DNA of 55,032 nucleotides from an uncultured Oscillibacter sp. GTDB lineage: Bacteria; Bacillota; Clostridia; Oscillospirales; Oscillospiraceae. The notes under the pieces were generated by a model. That model did not search any database. It worked only from the letters and a program-made list of their open reading frames with translations, and had not been told where the DNA came from. The position numbers and the translations under genes are program-made. Where the stretch lies: contig CAJOHW010000005.1 of NCBI GenBank assembly GCA_905234565.1, positions 1-55,032 of the forward strand. The letters run 5' to 3'. Positions 34,011 through 43,190 of this stretch are shown in pieces (positions within the stretch are counted from its first letter, which is position 1; the number at the start of each line of letters is the position of its first letter).

Positions 34011-35959
34011 CCTTGCTGAAAAAAGCCGCCCGATCCGCGCCGGGGTGGTTCCGCTCCCTGTCCCGAAAGCAGCAGAGCCGTGTTGGACGGGTTCTGCTGG
34101 CGGCGGCAGTCCTGCTTTTGCTTCAATTTCTGCCCCTGGGGACCGGAGTGCTCTCCGCCCTGTGCTATCTTGTCCCCTATCTCATTGCCGGATGGGATGT
34201 GCTCTCTAAGGCGGTCCGGAACATCCGGAACGGGCAGGTGTTCGACGAGAACTTCCTCATGTCCATCGCCACCATCGGGGCCTTCGCCACGGGGCAGTAC
34301 GCCGAGGCGGTGTTTGTCATGGTGTTCTACCAGACCGGAGAGTGGTTCCAGGACTACGCCGTGGGCCGCTCCCGGCAGTCCATCGCGGAACTGATGGACA
34401 TCCGCCCGGATACCGCCAATGTGGAACAGCCGGACGGGTCCTTGGAGGAGATGGATCCGGAGGACGTGGAGGCGGGGAGTGTCATTGTGGTGCGCCCGGG
34501 AGAGCGGGTGCCTCTGGACGGCACAGTCCTTGCCGGGGAGTCCTCCTTAGATACCGCCGCCCTGACGGGAGAGGCCCTGCCCCGGGACGTGGGGCCTGGG
34601 GACCCGGTCATCAGCGGTTGCGTCAACGGCTCCGGACTGCTGCGGGTCCGGGTATCCCGCCCCGGCGGGGAATCCACTGTGGCCCGGATCCTGGAACTGG
34701 TGGAAAACGCAGGGGAGAAGAAGGCATCCAGTGAGCAGTTCATCACCCGCTTCGCCCGGTACTATACTCCCTGTGTGGTTGCTGCGGCGGCGCTTCTGGC
34801 CCTGATCCCCCCCATCATGACGGGAAACTGGGGGGAGTGGTTCCATCGGGCGCTGATCTTCCTGGTGGTGTCCTGTCCCTGTGCCCTGGTGATCTCGGTG
34901 CCTCTGAGCTTCTTTGGCGGCATCGGCGGGGCGTCCCGGTGCGGCATTCTGGTGAAGGGCGGCGTGTGTTTAGAAGCCCTGGCAAAAGCCGGCACCGTGG
35001 CTTTCGACAAGACCGGCACCCTGACCCGGGGACAGTTCACCGTCACGGACGTGGAGGCCGTCACGGGCTTTTCCCCGGAGGCAGTGCTGGAAATCGCCGC
35101 CTTGGCGGAAGCCTATTCCAGCCACCCCATTGCCCAGTCCGTCCGGAATGCCTATGAGGCCCGGGGGCTGGTAGTACGGCTCTCCGGCAGAAAAGGGCTG
35201 GCAGCCCGGATCAAGGATGTGGAGGAGACGGCAGGCTTCGGCGTCCGTGCTATGCTGGACGGGCGGGAGATCTGCGTGGGCAGCCGCCGTCTGCTGGAAC
35301 GCTGCGGCGTATCCGTGCCCCCGGGGGAACCAGAGGGGGCGGCGGTGTATGTGGCGGCGAACCGGACCTATCTCGGCCGGGTACTGCTGAAAGACCTGCC
35401 CAAGCCCGACGCCAAAGCCGCCATCGAGGACCTGCGCCGCAGCGGCGTGGCCCATATCGTGCTTCTCACCGGGGACGGGAAGTCCTCCGCGGCGGAGACA
35501 GCGGCGGATTTGGGGATCCACGAGTATTACGCGGAACTGCTGCCGGAGGACAAGGCGGCTATGGCGGAGAAACTGTCCCAAGATGCCGGGGGGCTGTGCT
35601 TTGTAGGGGACGGAATCAACGACGCGCCGGTGCTGGCCCGGGCGGATGTGGGCGTTGCTATGGGGGCCTTGGGGTCCGACGCCGCCATTGAGGCGGCGGA
35701 TGTGGTGCTCATGGATGACCGCCCCTCCAAACTGGCCACCGCCGTGCGGATTGCCCGGAAAACCATGGGGATTGTGCGCCAAAACGTGGCCTTCTCCCTG
35801 GCCGTGAAAGCCGGAGTGCTGATTTTGGGGGCTGCGGGGCTGGCCAGTATGTGGCTGGCGGTGTTTGCCGACGTAGGCGTGGCGTTCCTGGCGATTCTCA
35901 ACGCCATGCGCTGTCTCCGGGTAGAGGAATTCCGGGACGATGCCAGTACCCAACCGTGA
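33992..35959 (+). CDS. cadA: Zn/Cd/Pb-exporting P1B-type ATPase
   Basis: A 655-residue membrane ATPase expelling divalent soft metals. Visible: CPC at residues 295-297 in SCPCALVISVPL, phosphorylated Asp339 in DKTGTLTRG, the SSHPIAQS HP motif and GDGINDAPVLARADVG. The actuator has LTGEALP. It lacks the usual N-terminal HMA domain, which is encoded by the overlapping upstream gene. I chose GTG 33992, 7 nt after AAAGGTGG and overlapping the HMA gene by 19 bp; GTG 33971 or TTG 34013 are alternatives. Confidence 0.93.
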   Translation: MRHQPLTLLKKAARSAPGWFRSLSRKQQSRVGRVLLAAAVLLLLQFLPLGTGVLSALCYLVPYLIAGWDVLSKAVRNIRNGQVFDENFLMSIATIGAFATGQYAEAVFVMVFYQTGEWFQDYAVGRSRQSIAELMDIRPDTANVEQPDGSLEEMDPEDVEAGSVIVVRPGERVPLDGTVLAGESSLDTAALTGEALPRDVGPGDPVISGCVNGSGLLRVRVSRPGGESTVARILELVENAGEKKASSEQFITRFARYYTPCVVAAAALLALIPPIMTGNWGEWFHRALIFLVVSCPCALVISVPLSFFGGIGGASRCGILVKGGVCLEALAKAGTVAFDKTGTLTRGQFTVTDVEAVTGFSPEAVLEIAALAEAYSSHPIAQSVRNAYEARGLVVRLSGRKGLAARIKDVEETAGFGVRAMLDGREICVGSRRLLERCGVSVPPGEPEGAAVYVAANRTYLGRVLLKDLPKPDAKAAIEDLRRSGVAHIVLLTGDGKSSAAETAADLGIHEYYAELLPEDKAAMAEKLSQDAGGLCFVGDGINDAPVLARADVGVAMGALGSDAAIEAADVVLMDDRPSKLATAVRIARKTMGIVRQNVAFSLAVKAGVLILGAAGLASMWLAVFADVGVAFLAILNAMRCLRVEEFRDDASTQP

Positions 35960-35987
35960 GACGATACGTCGCACAGGGGTGACCGGT

Positions 35988-36203
35988 ATGACGGGAACGC
36001 GGATCCGGGACTTACGGAGGGCACGGAACATGACACAGCTGAAAATGGCGATGGATCTCAACATGAGCCAGAACACCATCAGCCGGTATGAAAACGGACA
36101 GAGGGAGCCGGGCTTGGAGGAACTGGTGAGAATTGCCGACTATTTTCACGTATCTGTGGACTATCTGCTCCAACGCACGGACAATCCAGCCATAAATGAA
36201 TGA
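35988..36203 (+). CDS. XRE family transcriptional regulator
   Basis: A 71-residue single-domain Cro/CI-type DNA-binding protein. The helix-turn-helix MTQLKMAMDLNMSQNTISRY and the following ENGQREPGLEELVRIADYF fit HTH_3. ATG 35988 follows AGGGGTGA; an upstream ATG at 35940 inside cadA is less likely. Being 28 bp after cadA, it may be cotranscribed with the efflux operon, although a link with metal is not shown. Confidence 0.85.
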   Translation: MTGTRIRDLRRARNMTQLKMAMDLNMSQNTISRYENGQREPGLEELVRIADYFHVSVDYLLQRTDNPAINE

Positions 36204-36233
36204 GAACCAGCCGCGATTTCGCTCTCTCCCGAC

Positions 36234-36287
36234 AAAAAGACACGCTGATGGAAGCCGCCCACAAGCGGCCTCCACCAGCGTGTTTTT
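36234..36287. terminator. Bidirectional terminator
   Basis: CACGCTG...CAGCGTG (36241-36247 with 36276-36282) with inner TGGA/TCCA and GCCGC/GCGGC arms is flanked by A5 and T5. It separates the converging efflux operon and Nudix gene. Confidence 0.9.
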
Positions 36288-36295
36288 CACGCGCT

Positions 36296-36901
36296 CTATG
36301 CCAGCAGTCCCCGGACGATCCGGGCGGTCATGCCCCAGATGGCCCTGCCCTGCCAGTACCACACCGGCACCTCCACCCGTCCTTCCGCCCAGGGATAGGG
36401 CTCCGATACGCCGACTTCTTCATAGGGAAATCCCTCCGGGGGCACGGGCCGCAGGGCGTAGGAGTAGACCGCCGGGGGGTGGTCCCGGAAGAAGGACAAG
36501 GGCACCAGAAAGATCTCCGCCACCTCCGCCGGAGCGGGACGGGCGGCGGCATACCCCTCCGGGGACACCAGTCCCAGCACCGGACGCACCAGAAAGCCCC
36601 CCTGACTGGCCAGAAAATCCGGCGTCCCCAGAACCGTGACGGTTTCGCGGGGGATGGACAGCTCCTCCTTCGTCTCCCGCAGGGCGCACTGCACAGGGGA
36701 TTCCCCTGCCTCCCGCCGCCCCCCGGGGAAACAGGTCTCTCCGGCCTGCCGGATCCCCGTCCCCCGGCGCTCAAAGAGCAGGCACAGTCCCTCCGGCCGC
36801 TCCACCAAGGGGCACAGCACGGCGTATTCCCGCTCCGCCCCCAGCAGTCCCGGCACATAGTCCCGGAACCGGGCAGCCAGGGCCTCAAACTCCCCCCTCA
36901 C
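36296..36901 (-). CDS. Nudix hydrolase (CoA pyrophosphatase-like)
   Basis: A 201-residue Nudix enzyme. The Nudix box is GGRREAGESPVQCALRETKE followed by EL (about residues 60-81), and the upstream CLLFERRGTGIRQAGETCFPGG resembles the NudL/CoAse pattern, so CoA or acyl-CoA diphosphate cleavage is a fair guess. Start is GTG 36901, overlapping the lipid-kinase stop (GTGA). Last gene of the dusB-sigma operon. Confidence 0.9.
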   Translation of the reverse strand: MRGEFEALAARFRDYVPGLLGAEREYAVLCPLVERPEGLCLLFERRGTGIRQAGETCFPGGRREAGESPVQCALRETKEELSIPRETVTVLGTPDFLASQGGFLVRPVLGLVSPEGYAAARPAPAEVAEIFLVPLSFFRDHPPAVYSYALRPVPPEGFPYEEVGVSEPYPWAEGRVEVPVWYWQGRAIWGMTARIVRGLLA

Positions 36902-37959
36902 AGCAGCATGGAAAGGGCCTGACGGCGGTTCGCGATCTCCACCGCCGCCGCGCTGGGGGCGTACTCCCCGTCCAGGGACCAGGGCAGATCCTCTTCTGTC
37001 TCCAAACGCAGGGAGGCGGCGTGACGGAACACAAGGCTGTCGTATTCCTGGTTTACCAGAGCCATCATCAGGTTTTGCAGTTCCACGGGGGTGTGGGGGT
37101 TGGGGATCAGGAGCACTTCAAAGAGGCCGTCGTCCAGCACCACCCGCTCCGGATCCAGTTTCATGAGCCCGCCGATGGAGGTGGAGTTGCATACCGCCCC
37201 GAAGAGATACTCCCCGTCCAGGATTTCCCCGTCCACGTTCAGGCGGATCCGGTAGGGCCGCAGGGTGTCTAAGCTCCTGATACCCTCCAGGACATAGGCA
37301 AAGTGGCCCATGGCGTTTTTCGCCGACTGGGACGCAGTGTAGGACGCAGGAGTAAAAGCCCCGAAGGAGGCCACATAGATGAAATACCGCTGGTTCCACT
37401 GGCCCATGTCCAGTTTCCGGGGAACCGCCCGAACCATGGCGGCGGCGGCTTTCGCCGGGTCCGGGGACAGCCCTAAGCTGGCGGCGAAATCGTTGGTGCT
37501 GCCCTGGGGCAGGTAGCCCAGCAGGGGAGGCCGTTCCAGTTCCAGCAGGGCGGCGGCGGTTTCGCTGAGGGTGCCGTCGCCGCCTACTGTCACTACGGCA
37601 CCGAATTCCATGCCGTGGCGCAGAAGGTACTCCCGGCCCTCTCCCGGTCCCGCTGTGTTGTGGATGGTCAGGCTATATCCGGCGTCGGAAAACACCGCCG
37701 CCGCGTCGTACAGAGGCTCCCGGGACTTGCTTTTGCCCGCCTTGGGATTCACCAGCAGCAAAAGGCGCTTCTCATTTCTGCCCAGCAGACAGTCCGCGGA
37801 GGTCCCCAAAATCTCTGCCAGCCGGGAAAGGTTTTCCAACGTACACTGCGCGCTCTCGCAGCGCTGGTACGTGCGAAGGCTCACGTGCAGTTTCTCCGCC
37901 ATCTCCTGCTGGGACCAGCCTCTGGCTCTCCGGAACTCCCGGATCCGATTCTCAAACAT
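36898..37959 (-). CDS. XRE DNA-binding domain fused to diacylglycerol kinase-family domain
   Basis: A 353-residue fusion. Residues 1-60 are an XRE-type helix-turn-helix (WSQQEMAEKLHVSLRTYQRC, then LENLSRLAEILGTSADCLLG). Residues 64-353 are a DgkB/YegS-like lipid kinase: LLLLVNPKAGKSKS, VGGDGTLSE (GGDGT at 126-130), PQGSTNDFA (151-158) and LDDGLFEVLLIPN. The two parts are continuous in one frame with a linker of only a few residues. ATG 37959 follows GGGGGAG. Lipid kinases of this family phosphorylate diacylglycerol or related lipids; an attached DNA-binding domain is unusual. Encoded 17 bp after the anti-sigma gene. Confidence 0.9.
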   Translation of the reverse strand: MFENRIREFRRARGWSQQEMAEKLHVSLRTYQRCESAQCTLENLSRLAEILGTSADCLLGRNEKRLLLLVNPKAGKSKSREPLYDAAAVFSDAGYSLTIHNTAGPGEGREYLLRHGMEFGAVVTVGGDGTLSETAAALLELERPPLLGYLPQGSTNDFAASLGLSPDPAKAAAAMVRAVPRKLDMGQWNQRYFIYVASFGAFTPASYTASQSAKNAMGHFAYVLEGIRSLDTLRPYRIRLNVDGEILDGEYLFGAVCNSTSIGGLMKLDPERVVLDDGLFEVLLIPNPHTPVELQNLMMALVNQEYDSLVFRHAASLRLETEEDLPWSLDGEYAPSAAAVEIANRRQALSMLL

Positions 37960-37976
37960 ACGGGTACTCCCCCTTC

Positions 37977-39005
37977 TCAATCCCTGTCCAGCCAGACGAA
38001 AACCGCCACACGCTCCCGGCTCAGGAGGGACTCGTCGGCGTAAGCACCCAAATCCGCTCCCCACAGTTCGTCCAGCAGTTCTGAGTATTCCCAGTCCGTG
38101 AGAATATAGAGGGTACCGCTGGGAAGGATCTCCGTTTCCTTCCAGGCACTCAGCAGATACGCCGCCTCCGGGGGAAGCACCAGATCCACCTCCTGTTCCC
38201 AGGGGACGCCCGCCTCCCAGGCCGCGTCCGGGGACAGGGCCGGATCTTCCTCCGGATCCTCCTCTTCTTCCGTCTCTTCTGTCTCCATGATGCCGCCTTC
38301 ATAGTCGTCATAGGCATTGTCATCAGCCATATCATAGGTCCCGTTCTCCGCCCCGCCGTTTTCAGATTCCACGGCACCGGCGGATTCCCGCGGCAGGCCC
38401 TCCGATGCCGCCGGGGTCTGGGCCCCTGCCCCCCTGGACGGCACGGTCTTTCGGGCGGAAGCCCCGCCGCCCGCGGCAGAAAACTCATTCCAATCTTCTG
38501 TGCTTTGGACAGTTTCCCGGGACGGTTCCGGCCTCACGCCGCCGCCGTCGGCGGAAGCGGCGGACTGGACCTCCATGAATTCCTCCGGCATCGGTTGCTC
38601 CACCGCCGATTCCTCCATATGTTCCTCCGGGGCCTCCCGGGGGGCTGCGGTCAAGGCTGTCTCCGGGGCGCTTCCGCTGCCTCCCTTGGGACGCAGCAGT
38701 CCGCTCCCCTGCACCAGGGCGGCCAGGCACAGGCACGCCGCCAGGGGCATTGCCCATCGCATCCACCGCCGGGGACGCCGTCTCCGCTCCGGCAGGGCGG
38801 AAATCACCGATTCGGCGAATCCCTGCGGTACCTCCGTGTCCTCCCAGGAGGGGAAAGCCTCCCGGATGGCAAAGGCATCCTCCACATAGGCGTTCCAGTC
38901 CGGGCGGCCTTCCAACAGGGCGCGGATCTCCGCTGCCTCTTCCGGGGACAGTTCCCCATCGATATATGCGTCCAGCGTCCCGTTCAGCAGCATATCCTCC
39001 CTCAT
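37977..39005 (-). CDS. Probable membrane anti-sigma factor
   Basis: A 342-residue single-pass protein. Residues 1-80 form a cytoplasmic helical domain (LDAYIDGELSPEEAAEIRALL, as in zf-HC2 anti-sigma domains) but without the zinc-binding His/Cys set. A basic stretch RRRRPRR precedes a membrane helix at about 85-104. The outer part is long, low-complexity and acidic (EETEEEEDPEEDP), with a folded end of about 70 residues. ATG overlaps the sigma gene stop by 4 bp, supporting an anti-sigma role. Confidence 0.82.
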   Translation of the reverse strand: MREDMLLNGTLDAYIDGELSPEEAAEIRALLEGRPDWNAYVEDAFAIREAFPSWEDTEVPQGFAESVISALPERRRRPRRWMRWAMPLAACLCLAALVQGSGLLRPKGGSGSAPETALTAAPREAPEEHMEESAVEQPMPEEFMEVQSAASADGGGVRPEPSRETVQSTEDWNEFSAAGGGASARKTVPSRGAGAQTPAASEGLPRESAGAVESENGGAENGTYDMADDNAYDDYEGGIMETEETEEEEDPEEDPALSPDAAWEAGVPWEQEVDLVLPPEAAYLLSAWKETEILPSGTLYILTDWEYSELLDELWGADLGAYADESLLSRERVAVFVWLDRD

Positions 39006-39628
39006 CTTCCGTCCCCCCTTCCGGTCTTGCGTTCTGTGTGGTTAGACGGAACCGGCCCGGAAAAGTTCCCGGAGGCCAGGAGGATTTTTCTCAGCTGTCC
39101 CCGGGCCCGGCTGATCCGGGACTTCACCGTCCCCGGGTCCAGGGACAGAATCCGGCCAATCTCCTCATAGGACAGCTGTCCGCTCTCCCGCAAAAGGAGG
39201 ATCTGCCGGTGCTGGGGGGACAGCCGGGAGAGAGCGGCCGCGATTTGTGCCCTCAGCTCCGCCTGTTCCGCCAGGCCCTGGGGAGAGGGACCGGGATCCG
39301 GAAGTTCCAGCCGTGTCTCCTCATCGTCTAAGGACGGCCCCCCGTGGGCGGACTGCCGCCGCTGCCGCCGCAGTACGTCCATGGCGGCGTTGGACGCCAG
39401 GCGGTACAGCCAGGTGGAGAAGCTGGCCTCTCCCCGGAAGGCGGGAAGCCCCTGCCAGGCGGAGAGAAACGCCTCCTGAGCGGCTTCCTCCCCGTCCTCC
39501 GGACTGCCGCACATCCGCACGGTCAGGGCCAGCACCTTTTTTTCATACCGCCGCACCAATTCTCCAAAGGCGTCCCGATCCCCCCGGCGGGCGGCGGCGA
39601 TCAGGGCGGATTCCTGCCAGTTTGTCAT
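39002..39628 (-). CDS. ECF-type RNA polymerase sigma factor
   Basis: A 208-residue sigma-70 family protein. Region 2 (about 22-92) includes [40 protein letters not shown] and [19 protein letters not shown]; region 4 (about 124-182) has [41 protein letters not shown]. Start ATG 39628 overlaps the dusB stop (ATGA). The frame remains open far upstream, but those residues are out-of-frame dusB sequence. A cognate anti-sigma follows. Target promoters cannot be told here. Confidence 0.93.
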   Translation of the reverse strand: MTNWQESALIAAARRGDRDAFGELVRRYEKKVLALTVRMCGSPEDGEEAAQEAFLSAWQGLPAFRGEASFSTWLYRLASNAAMDVLRRQRRQSAHGGPSLDDEETRLELPDPGPSPQGLAEQAELRAQIAAALSRLSPQHRQILLLRESGQLSYEEIGRILSLDPGTVKSRISRARGQLRKILLASGNFSGPVPSNHTERKTGRGDGR

Positions 39629-40593
39629 ACCAAATCCCGTTTGATCCCTTTCGTCACGCGGTACACGTCCTCCAATGTGTCCATCCGGACAATCTGCTCC
39701 TTGTAGTACCCGGCGTGGGGGACGCCCTTTAAGTACCAGCAGTAGTGCCGCCGGGCCTCCAATACGGCGATGCGCTCCCCCTTTGCCTGGGCCGCCAGTT
39801 CGATCTGCCGCACCGCCGTGTCGCACCGCTCCGCAAGCGGCGGAGGCGGAGGGATGGGTTCCCCTTTCAACGCGGCGGCGGCCTGGGCAAAGATCCAGGG
39901 GTTTCCAAAACTTGCCCTGCCAATCATGGCCATATCCGCCCCGGTGTAGCGGAGGATCCGAAGGGCGTCCTCCGGCTTCCAGATATCGCCGTTGGCGATG
40001 ACGGGAATGGACACCGACTCCTTCACCTGCCGGATACAGTGCCAGTCCGCGCTGCCTCCATACATCTGGGCCCGGGTCCGGCCGTGGACCGCCACGGCGG
40101 ACACCCCCACCTGTTCCAGAATCTGGGCAAAGGACACGCAGTTGCAGTTTCCCAAGTCCCAGCCCCGGCGGAATTTCGCCGTCACAGGCACTTCTACTGC
40201 CCGGACCACCGCCTCCGCAATCCGGGCGGCCTTCTCCGGATCCCGCATCAGAGCCGCGCCGTCCCCGTTTTTTACCACCTTCCCCACGGGACAGCCCATG
40301 TTTAGATCGATGACCTCCGCCCTGGTTTGTTCCCGGGCGATCTGGGCTGCCTCCGCCATACAGGCCGGATCGTTTCCGAAGATCTGCACGGCGAAGGGTC
40401 CCTCTCCTGGAAACCGCCGCAGCAGTTCCAGGGTTTTCTTGTCCCCATAGCAGAGAGCCTTGGAGGAGACCAGCTCCGTGACAGTGTAGCCCGCCCCCTG
40501 TTCCCCGCAGATCTGTCGGAAGGCCGCGTCCGTCACCCCTGCCATGGGAGCCAGAGCCAGCCGGGAGGGGACAAAGATCTCCCTCACGTCCAT
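39625..40593 (-). CDS. dusB: tRNA-dihydrouridine synthase
   Basis: A 322-residue FMN enzyme reducing uridines in tRNA D-loops. [15 protein letters not shown] at the N-terminus, [44 protein letters not shown] and [13 protein letters not shown] are family signatures. ATG 40593 follows GAGGAGGGGG; the frame to 40848 is unsupported. It heads the sigma-factor operon and is divergent from spoIIE. Confidence 0.95.
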   Translation of the reverse strand: MDVREIFVPSRLALAPMAGVTDAAFRQICGEQGAGYTVTELVSSKALCYGDKKTLELLRRFPGEGPFAVQIFGNDPACMAEAAQIAREQTRAEVIDLNMGCPVGKVVKNGDGAALMRDPEKAARIAEAVVRAVEVPVTAKFRRGWDLGNCNCVSFAQILEQVGVSAVAVHGRTRAQMYGGSADWHCIRQVKESVSIPVIANGDIWKPEDALRILRYTGADMAMIGRASFGNPWIFAQAAAALKGEPIPPPPPLAERCDTAVRQIELAAQAKGERIAVLEARRHYCWYLKGVPHAGYYKEQIVRMDTLEDVYRVTKGIKRDLV

Positions 40594-40639
40594 GGTTTCC
40601 CCCTCCTCTCTTCCGTGTGTCCCCCACAGTGTACCGGAT

Positions 40640-40712
40640 TTCCGACAAAAATGCAAGCCACAGGAGAATCCCCGTTTTTTCGACAAAATTCTCCGCGTGG
40701 ACAAGGTAAAAT
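40640..40712 (+). promoter_or_regulatory. Spo0A-type promoter of spoIIE
   Basis: A perfect 0A box TTCGACA lies at 40679-40685 and a one-mismatch box TCCGACA at 40641-40647. The first takes the position of a -35 element, 22 bp upstream of TAAAAT (40707-40712). The same odd 21-22 bp spacing with an overlapping 0A box is known from Spo0A-activated spoIIE and spoIIG promoters of Bacillus. Confidence 0.68.
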
Positions 40713-40792
40713 AAGGAAAATACGAAAGCGGAAGGCGAAAAGGTCCCAAAGAGCGGGGAAAGACGCCTTCTACGCGCTGGGAGGGACAGGCA

Positions 40793-42784
40793 GTGAGAAA
40801 ACAGGAGCGAAGAGCGATGCTGCTGGCCTGGGGCATCCGCTTTTTCATGGCCGGAGCGCTGACGGGAAACCAGCTTCTGGGGGGCTACGCCCCCTTTGCC
40901 CTGGGGAGCATTGCGGCGGCGGGACCGGGCATGGGGGGCCTCAGCGCCCTGCTGGGGGCGGCGGCAGGGGCGTTGCTGCTGATGGACTTTGCCGACGCCC
41001 TGCCCTTTCTCGCCACGGCAGTGCTGATTTACGCGGCGGCGTCGGCCTTTCAGGGAAACAAAGCGCTCTCCGGCCCCCGGGTCATGAGCCTGATGTCGGC
41101 GGGGCTGTTTTTCGCGGTGGAGCTGATCTATGTGTGGGACGCCGCCGCCCCGGGACAGGCCCTGACGCCCTGCGTGGCGGCGGCGGGATTGACAGGGGCC
41201 TCCGCCTGGTACTTCTGGCCCCTGCTCCATCCGGCGGAGGATCGGCCTCCCTCGGAGGGCATTGTGTTTCTCACGGCCTCCATGCTGCTGGCGGTCCAGG
41301 GCGTGGCGGTGGCGGGGTTGTCCCTGGGACGGACCCTGCTGTGCGTCCTGCTCGCCTACACGTCCTTTGTCCAGGGCCCGGCGGCGGGGACGGCGGCGGG
41401 GCTGTCCCTGGGGCTGGCGGCGGATCTGTGCGGCGGCGGCAGCGGGCTTTTGACCGCGGGACTGGGCTTTGGGAGCCTGCTGTGCGGGCGGTACGGCGGC
41501 GGGCGGCGGCACCGGGCGGCGCTGTGCTTTCTGGGAGGCACTCTGGCGGTGCTGCTGTGTACCGGGGATCCCATGACGGAGCCCCTGCTCATTGAGAGCG
41601 GCACGGGAATGCTGGCCTTTCTGCTTCTGCCGGAACGGTTGTTCGGCGGAAAGCGGGTGCTGTCCAAACCCAAGAACGAGACGGCGGACAGGCTGCGTCA
41701 GCGCCTAAACCGCACCGCCGCCGCCTTGCGGGACCTGTATGAGAGCTGCGGCATGACGGAGAGCCGGGAAAATCCAGCGGTCATCTTTGACCGGGCGGCG
41801 GAACGGGTGTGCCGGGAGTGCCCCCGGTGCCAGCAGTGCTGGAAGGCGGAGTATCGCTCCACCTTCCAGGCCCTGGACGCCCTGACGCCGTCCCTGCTGG
41901 ACCGGGGGCGCATCGGGGAGGGGGAGTTTCCGCCGGTCTTTGCCAGCCGGTGCCTGCATTTGAACACCTTCACCGCCGCGGTAAACGCGGAGCTCTCCGC
42001 CTTTTTACTGCGCCGGAGGTACCGGAGGCAGTTGGAGGAGGTCCGCCGGGAGGCCCGGGGACAGTACGCCCAGCTGTCGGAACTGCTGTCCTCCGCCGCC
42101 GCGTCGGTGGAACCGGCGGTGCCGGCCTTTGCCGCTCCGTCCTGCCGTCTGGGGACCGCCTTGCGTCCCAAGCGGGGGGAGCGGGTGTGCGGGGATACCC
42201 TGGCCTCCTTCCAGACGGAGGAGGGGCTGTGGTGCCTGCTGCTGGCGGACGGCATGGGCAGCGGGGAACTTGCCCGCCGGGAGTCGGATCTGACCTGCCG
42301 CCTTCTGCGGGAGTTTTTGGAGGCGGGAATCCATCCGGAGGCGGCGCTGCAAACCCTGAACTCCGCCATGGCGCTGCGGGGAGAGGAGACAGGAAGTTTC
42401 ACCACGGTGGATCTCTGCACCTTTGACGCCCGGTCCGGGGAGGCGTCCTTCTACAAGTTCGGCGCGGCCCCCAGCTATCTCAAACGGGGGACGGTGGTCC
42501 GTCGCATTACGGGGGCCAGCCTGCCTGTGGGACTGCGGCCCTCTCCCTCCGCCCCGGACATCACCCGGGTGCGATTGGAACCGGGGAGCTTTGCCGTCAT
42601 GGTCAGCGACGGCGTGGCGGACCCTGGGGAGGACGGGTGGCTTCAAGCCCTGCTGTCCCAGTGGAATGGGGAGGAACCCCAGGAACTGGCGGGGGCCATT
42701 ATGGAGGAGAGCGTCCGGCGGCAGAAGGCCCGGGACGACTGCGGTATCCAGATTCTTTACCGTCCAGCGGCAAAACTGCTCTAA
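40793..42784 (+). CDS. spoIIE: Stage II sporulation protein E (PP2C phosphatase)
   Basis: A 663-residue membrane protein serine phosphatase that dephosphorylates SpoIIAA and so activates sigma-F in the forespore. About ten helices occupy residues 1-300, followed by a central region with a Cys-rich segment [11 protein letters not shown] and a C-terminal PP2C domain (about 460-660) with [16 protein letters not shown] and [13 protein letters not shown], which hold the metal-binding Asp. GTG 40793 lies 7 nt after GGGAGGG; the ATG nine codons on is the alternative. Confidence 0.94.
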   Translation: MRKQERRAMLLAWGIRFFMAGALTGNQLLGGYAPFALGSIAAAGPGMGGLSALLGAAAGALLLMDFADALPFLATAVLIYAAASAFQGNKALSGPRVMSLMSAGLFFAVELIYVWDAAAPGQALTPCVAAAGLTGASAWYFWPLLHPAEDRPPSEGIVFLTASMLLAVQGVAVAGLSLGRTLLCVLLAYTSFVQGPAAGTAAGLSLGLAADLCGGGSGLLTAGLGFGSLLCGRYGGGRRHRAALCFLGGTLAVLLCTGDPMTEPLLIESGTGMLAFLLLPERLFGGKRVLSKPKNETADRLRQRLNRTAAALRDLYESCGMTESRENPAVIFDRAAERVCRECPRCQQCWKAEYRSTFQALDALTPSLLDRGRIGEGEFPPVFASRCLHLNTFTAAVNAELSAFLLRRRYRRQLEEVRREARGQYAQLSELLSSAAASVEPAVPAFAAPSCRLGTALRPKRGERVCGDTLASFQTEEGLWCLLLADGMGSGELARRESDLTCRLLREFLEAGIHPEAALQTLNSAMALRGEETGSFTTVDLCTFDARSGEASFYKFGAAPSYLKRGTVVRRITGASLPVGLRPSPSAPDITRVRLEPGSFAVMVSDGVADPGEDGWLQALLSQWNGEEPQELAGAIMEESVRRQKARDDCGIQILYRPAAKLL

Positions 42785-42871
42785 CAAACGGAACCTGCCC
42801 TGGCAGGTATATTTTCCCTGCCTCCGTGGGACAATAGGGGGAGACTGTTTCCGGAGGAAGGAGGCCTATGG

Positions 42872-43132
42872 ATGGTCAAAGGCATTTCCCGGCGGGTTGT
42901 GGTGGTGGACGCGCCGGACGAGAAACTGTTTGAACAGGCGATTTTCATTGTGCGCAACGATGTGCCGGAGGAGGGGGTCACGTCCCGGGCCCTGGTGCAG
43001 GAAGCCCGGCGTCTGGCCCGGGACTGCTCCACGGAGCGGCGGTTCCGCCCGGTGATCAGCCCCCAGATGGGGGCGTTTCTGGGGGCGGCCAGCGTGGGAT
43101 CCGCCTGGATCCTGGCGACACTTCTCACATAG
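42872..43132 (+). CDS. Small conserved-looking membrane-tail protein
   Basis: An 86-residue protein with a soluble N-terminal part (RRVVVVDAPDEKLFEQAIFI) and one C-terminal hydrophobic helix (AFLGAASVGSAWILATLL). ATG 42872 follows AAGGAGG by 7 nt. Lies 87 bp after spoIIE on the same strand. I recall similar short proteins in Oscillospiraceae but no assigned function; tail-anchoring in the membrane is inferred. Confidence 0.75.
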   Translation: MVKGISRRVVVVDAPDEKLFEQAIFIVRNDVPEEGVTSRALVQEARRLARDCSTERRFRPVISPQMGAFLGAASVGSAWILATLLT

Positions 43133-43160
43133 ACACGAAAAACGCAGACACCAAACGAAG

Positions 43161-43184
43161 GCCCCGCCGGAAATCCGGCGGGGC
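43161..43184 (+). terminator. Stem-loop after the 42872 gene
   Basis: GCCCCGCCGG and CCGGCGGGGC form a perfect 10-bp stem with an AAAT loop. No T-run follows; repeat copy E starts a few bases later. Confidence 0.6.
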
Positions 43185-43190
43185 ATCATA

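Noticed and set aside
36288-36296. CGCGCTCTA after the Nudix stop, like a repeat tip
   Set aside because: Only the nine-base tip is present; the rest of the region is an ordinary terminator.
39629-41512. Upstream extension of the sigma factor frame
   Set aside because: The extra residues are out-of-frame dusB and antisense spoIIE sequence. The true start ATG 39628 overlaps the dusB stop.
42785-42870. ACCTGCCCTGGCAGGT palindrome and possible sporulation promoter between spoIIE and the next gene
   Set aside because: The -35/-10 spacing does not fit sigma-E, F, G or K consensus well enough to call.
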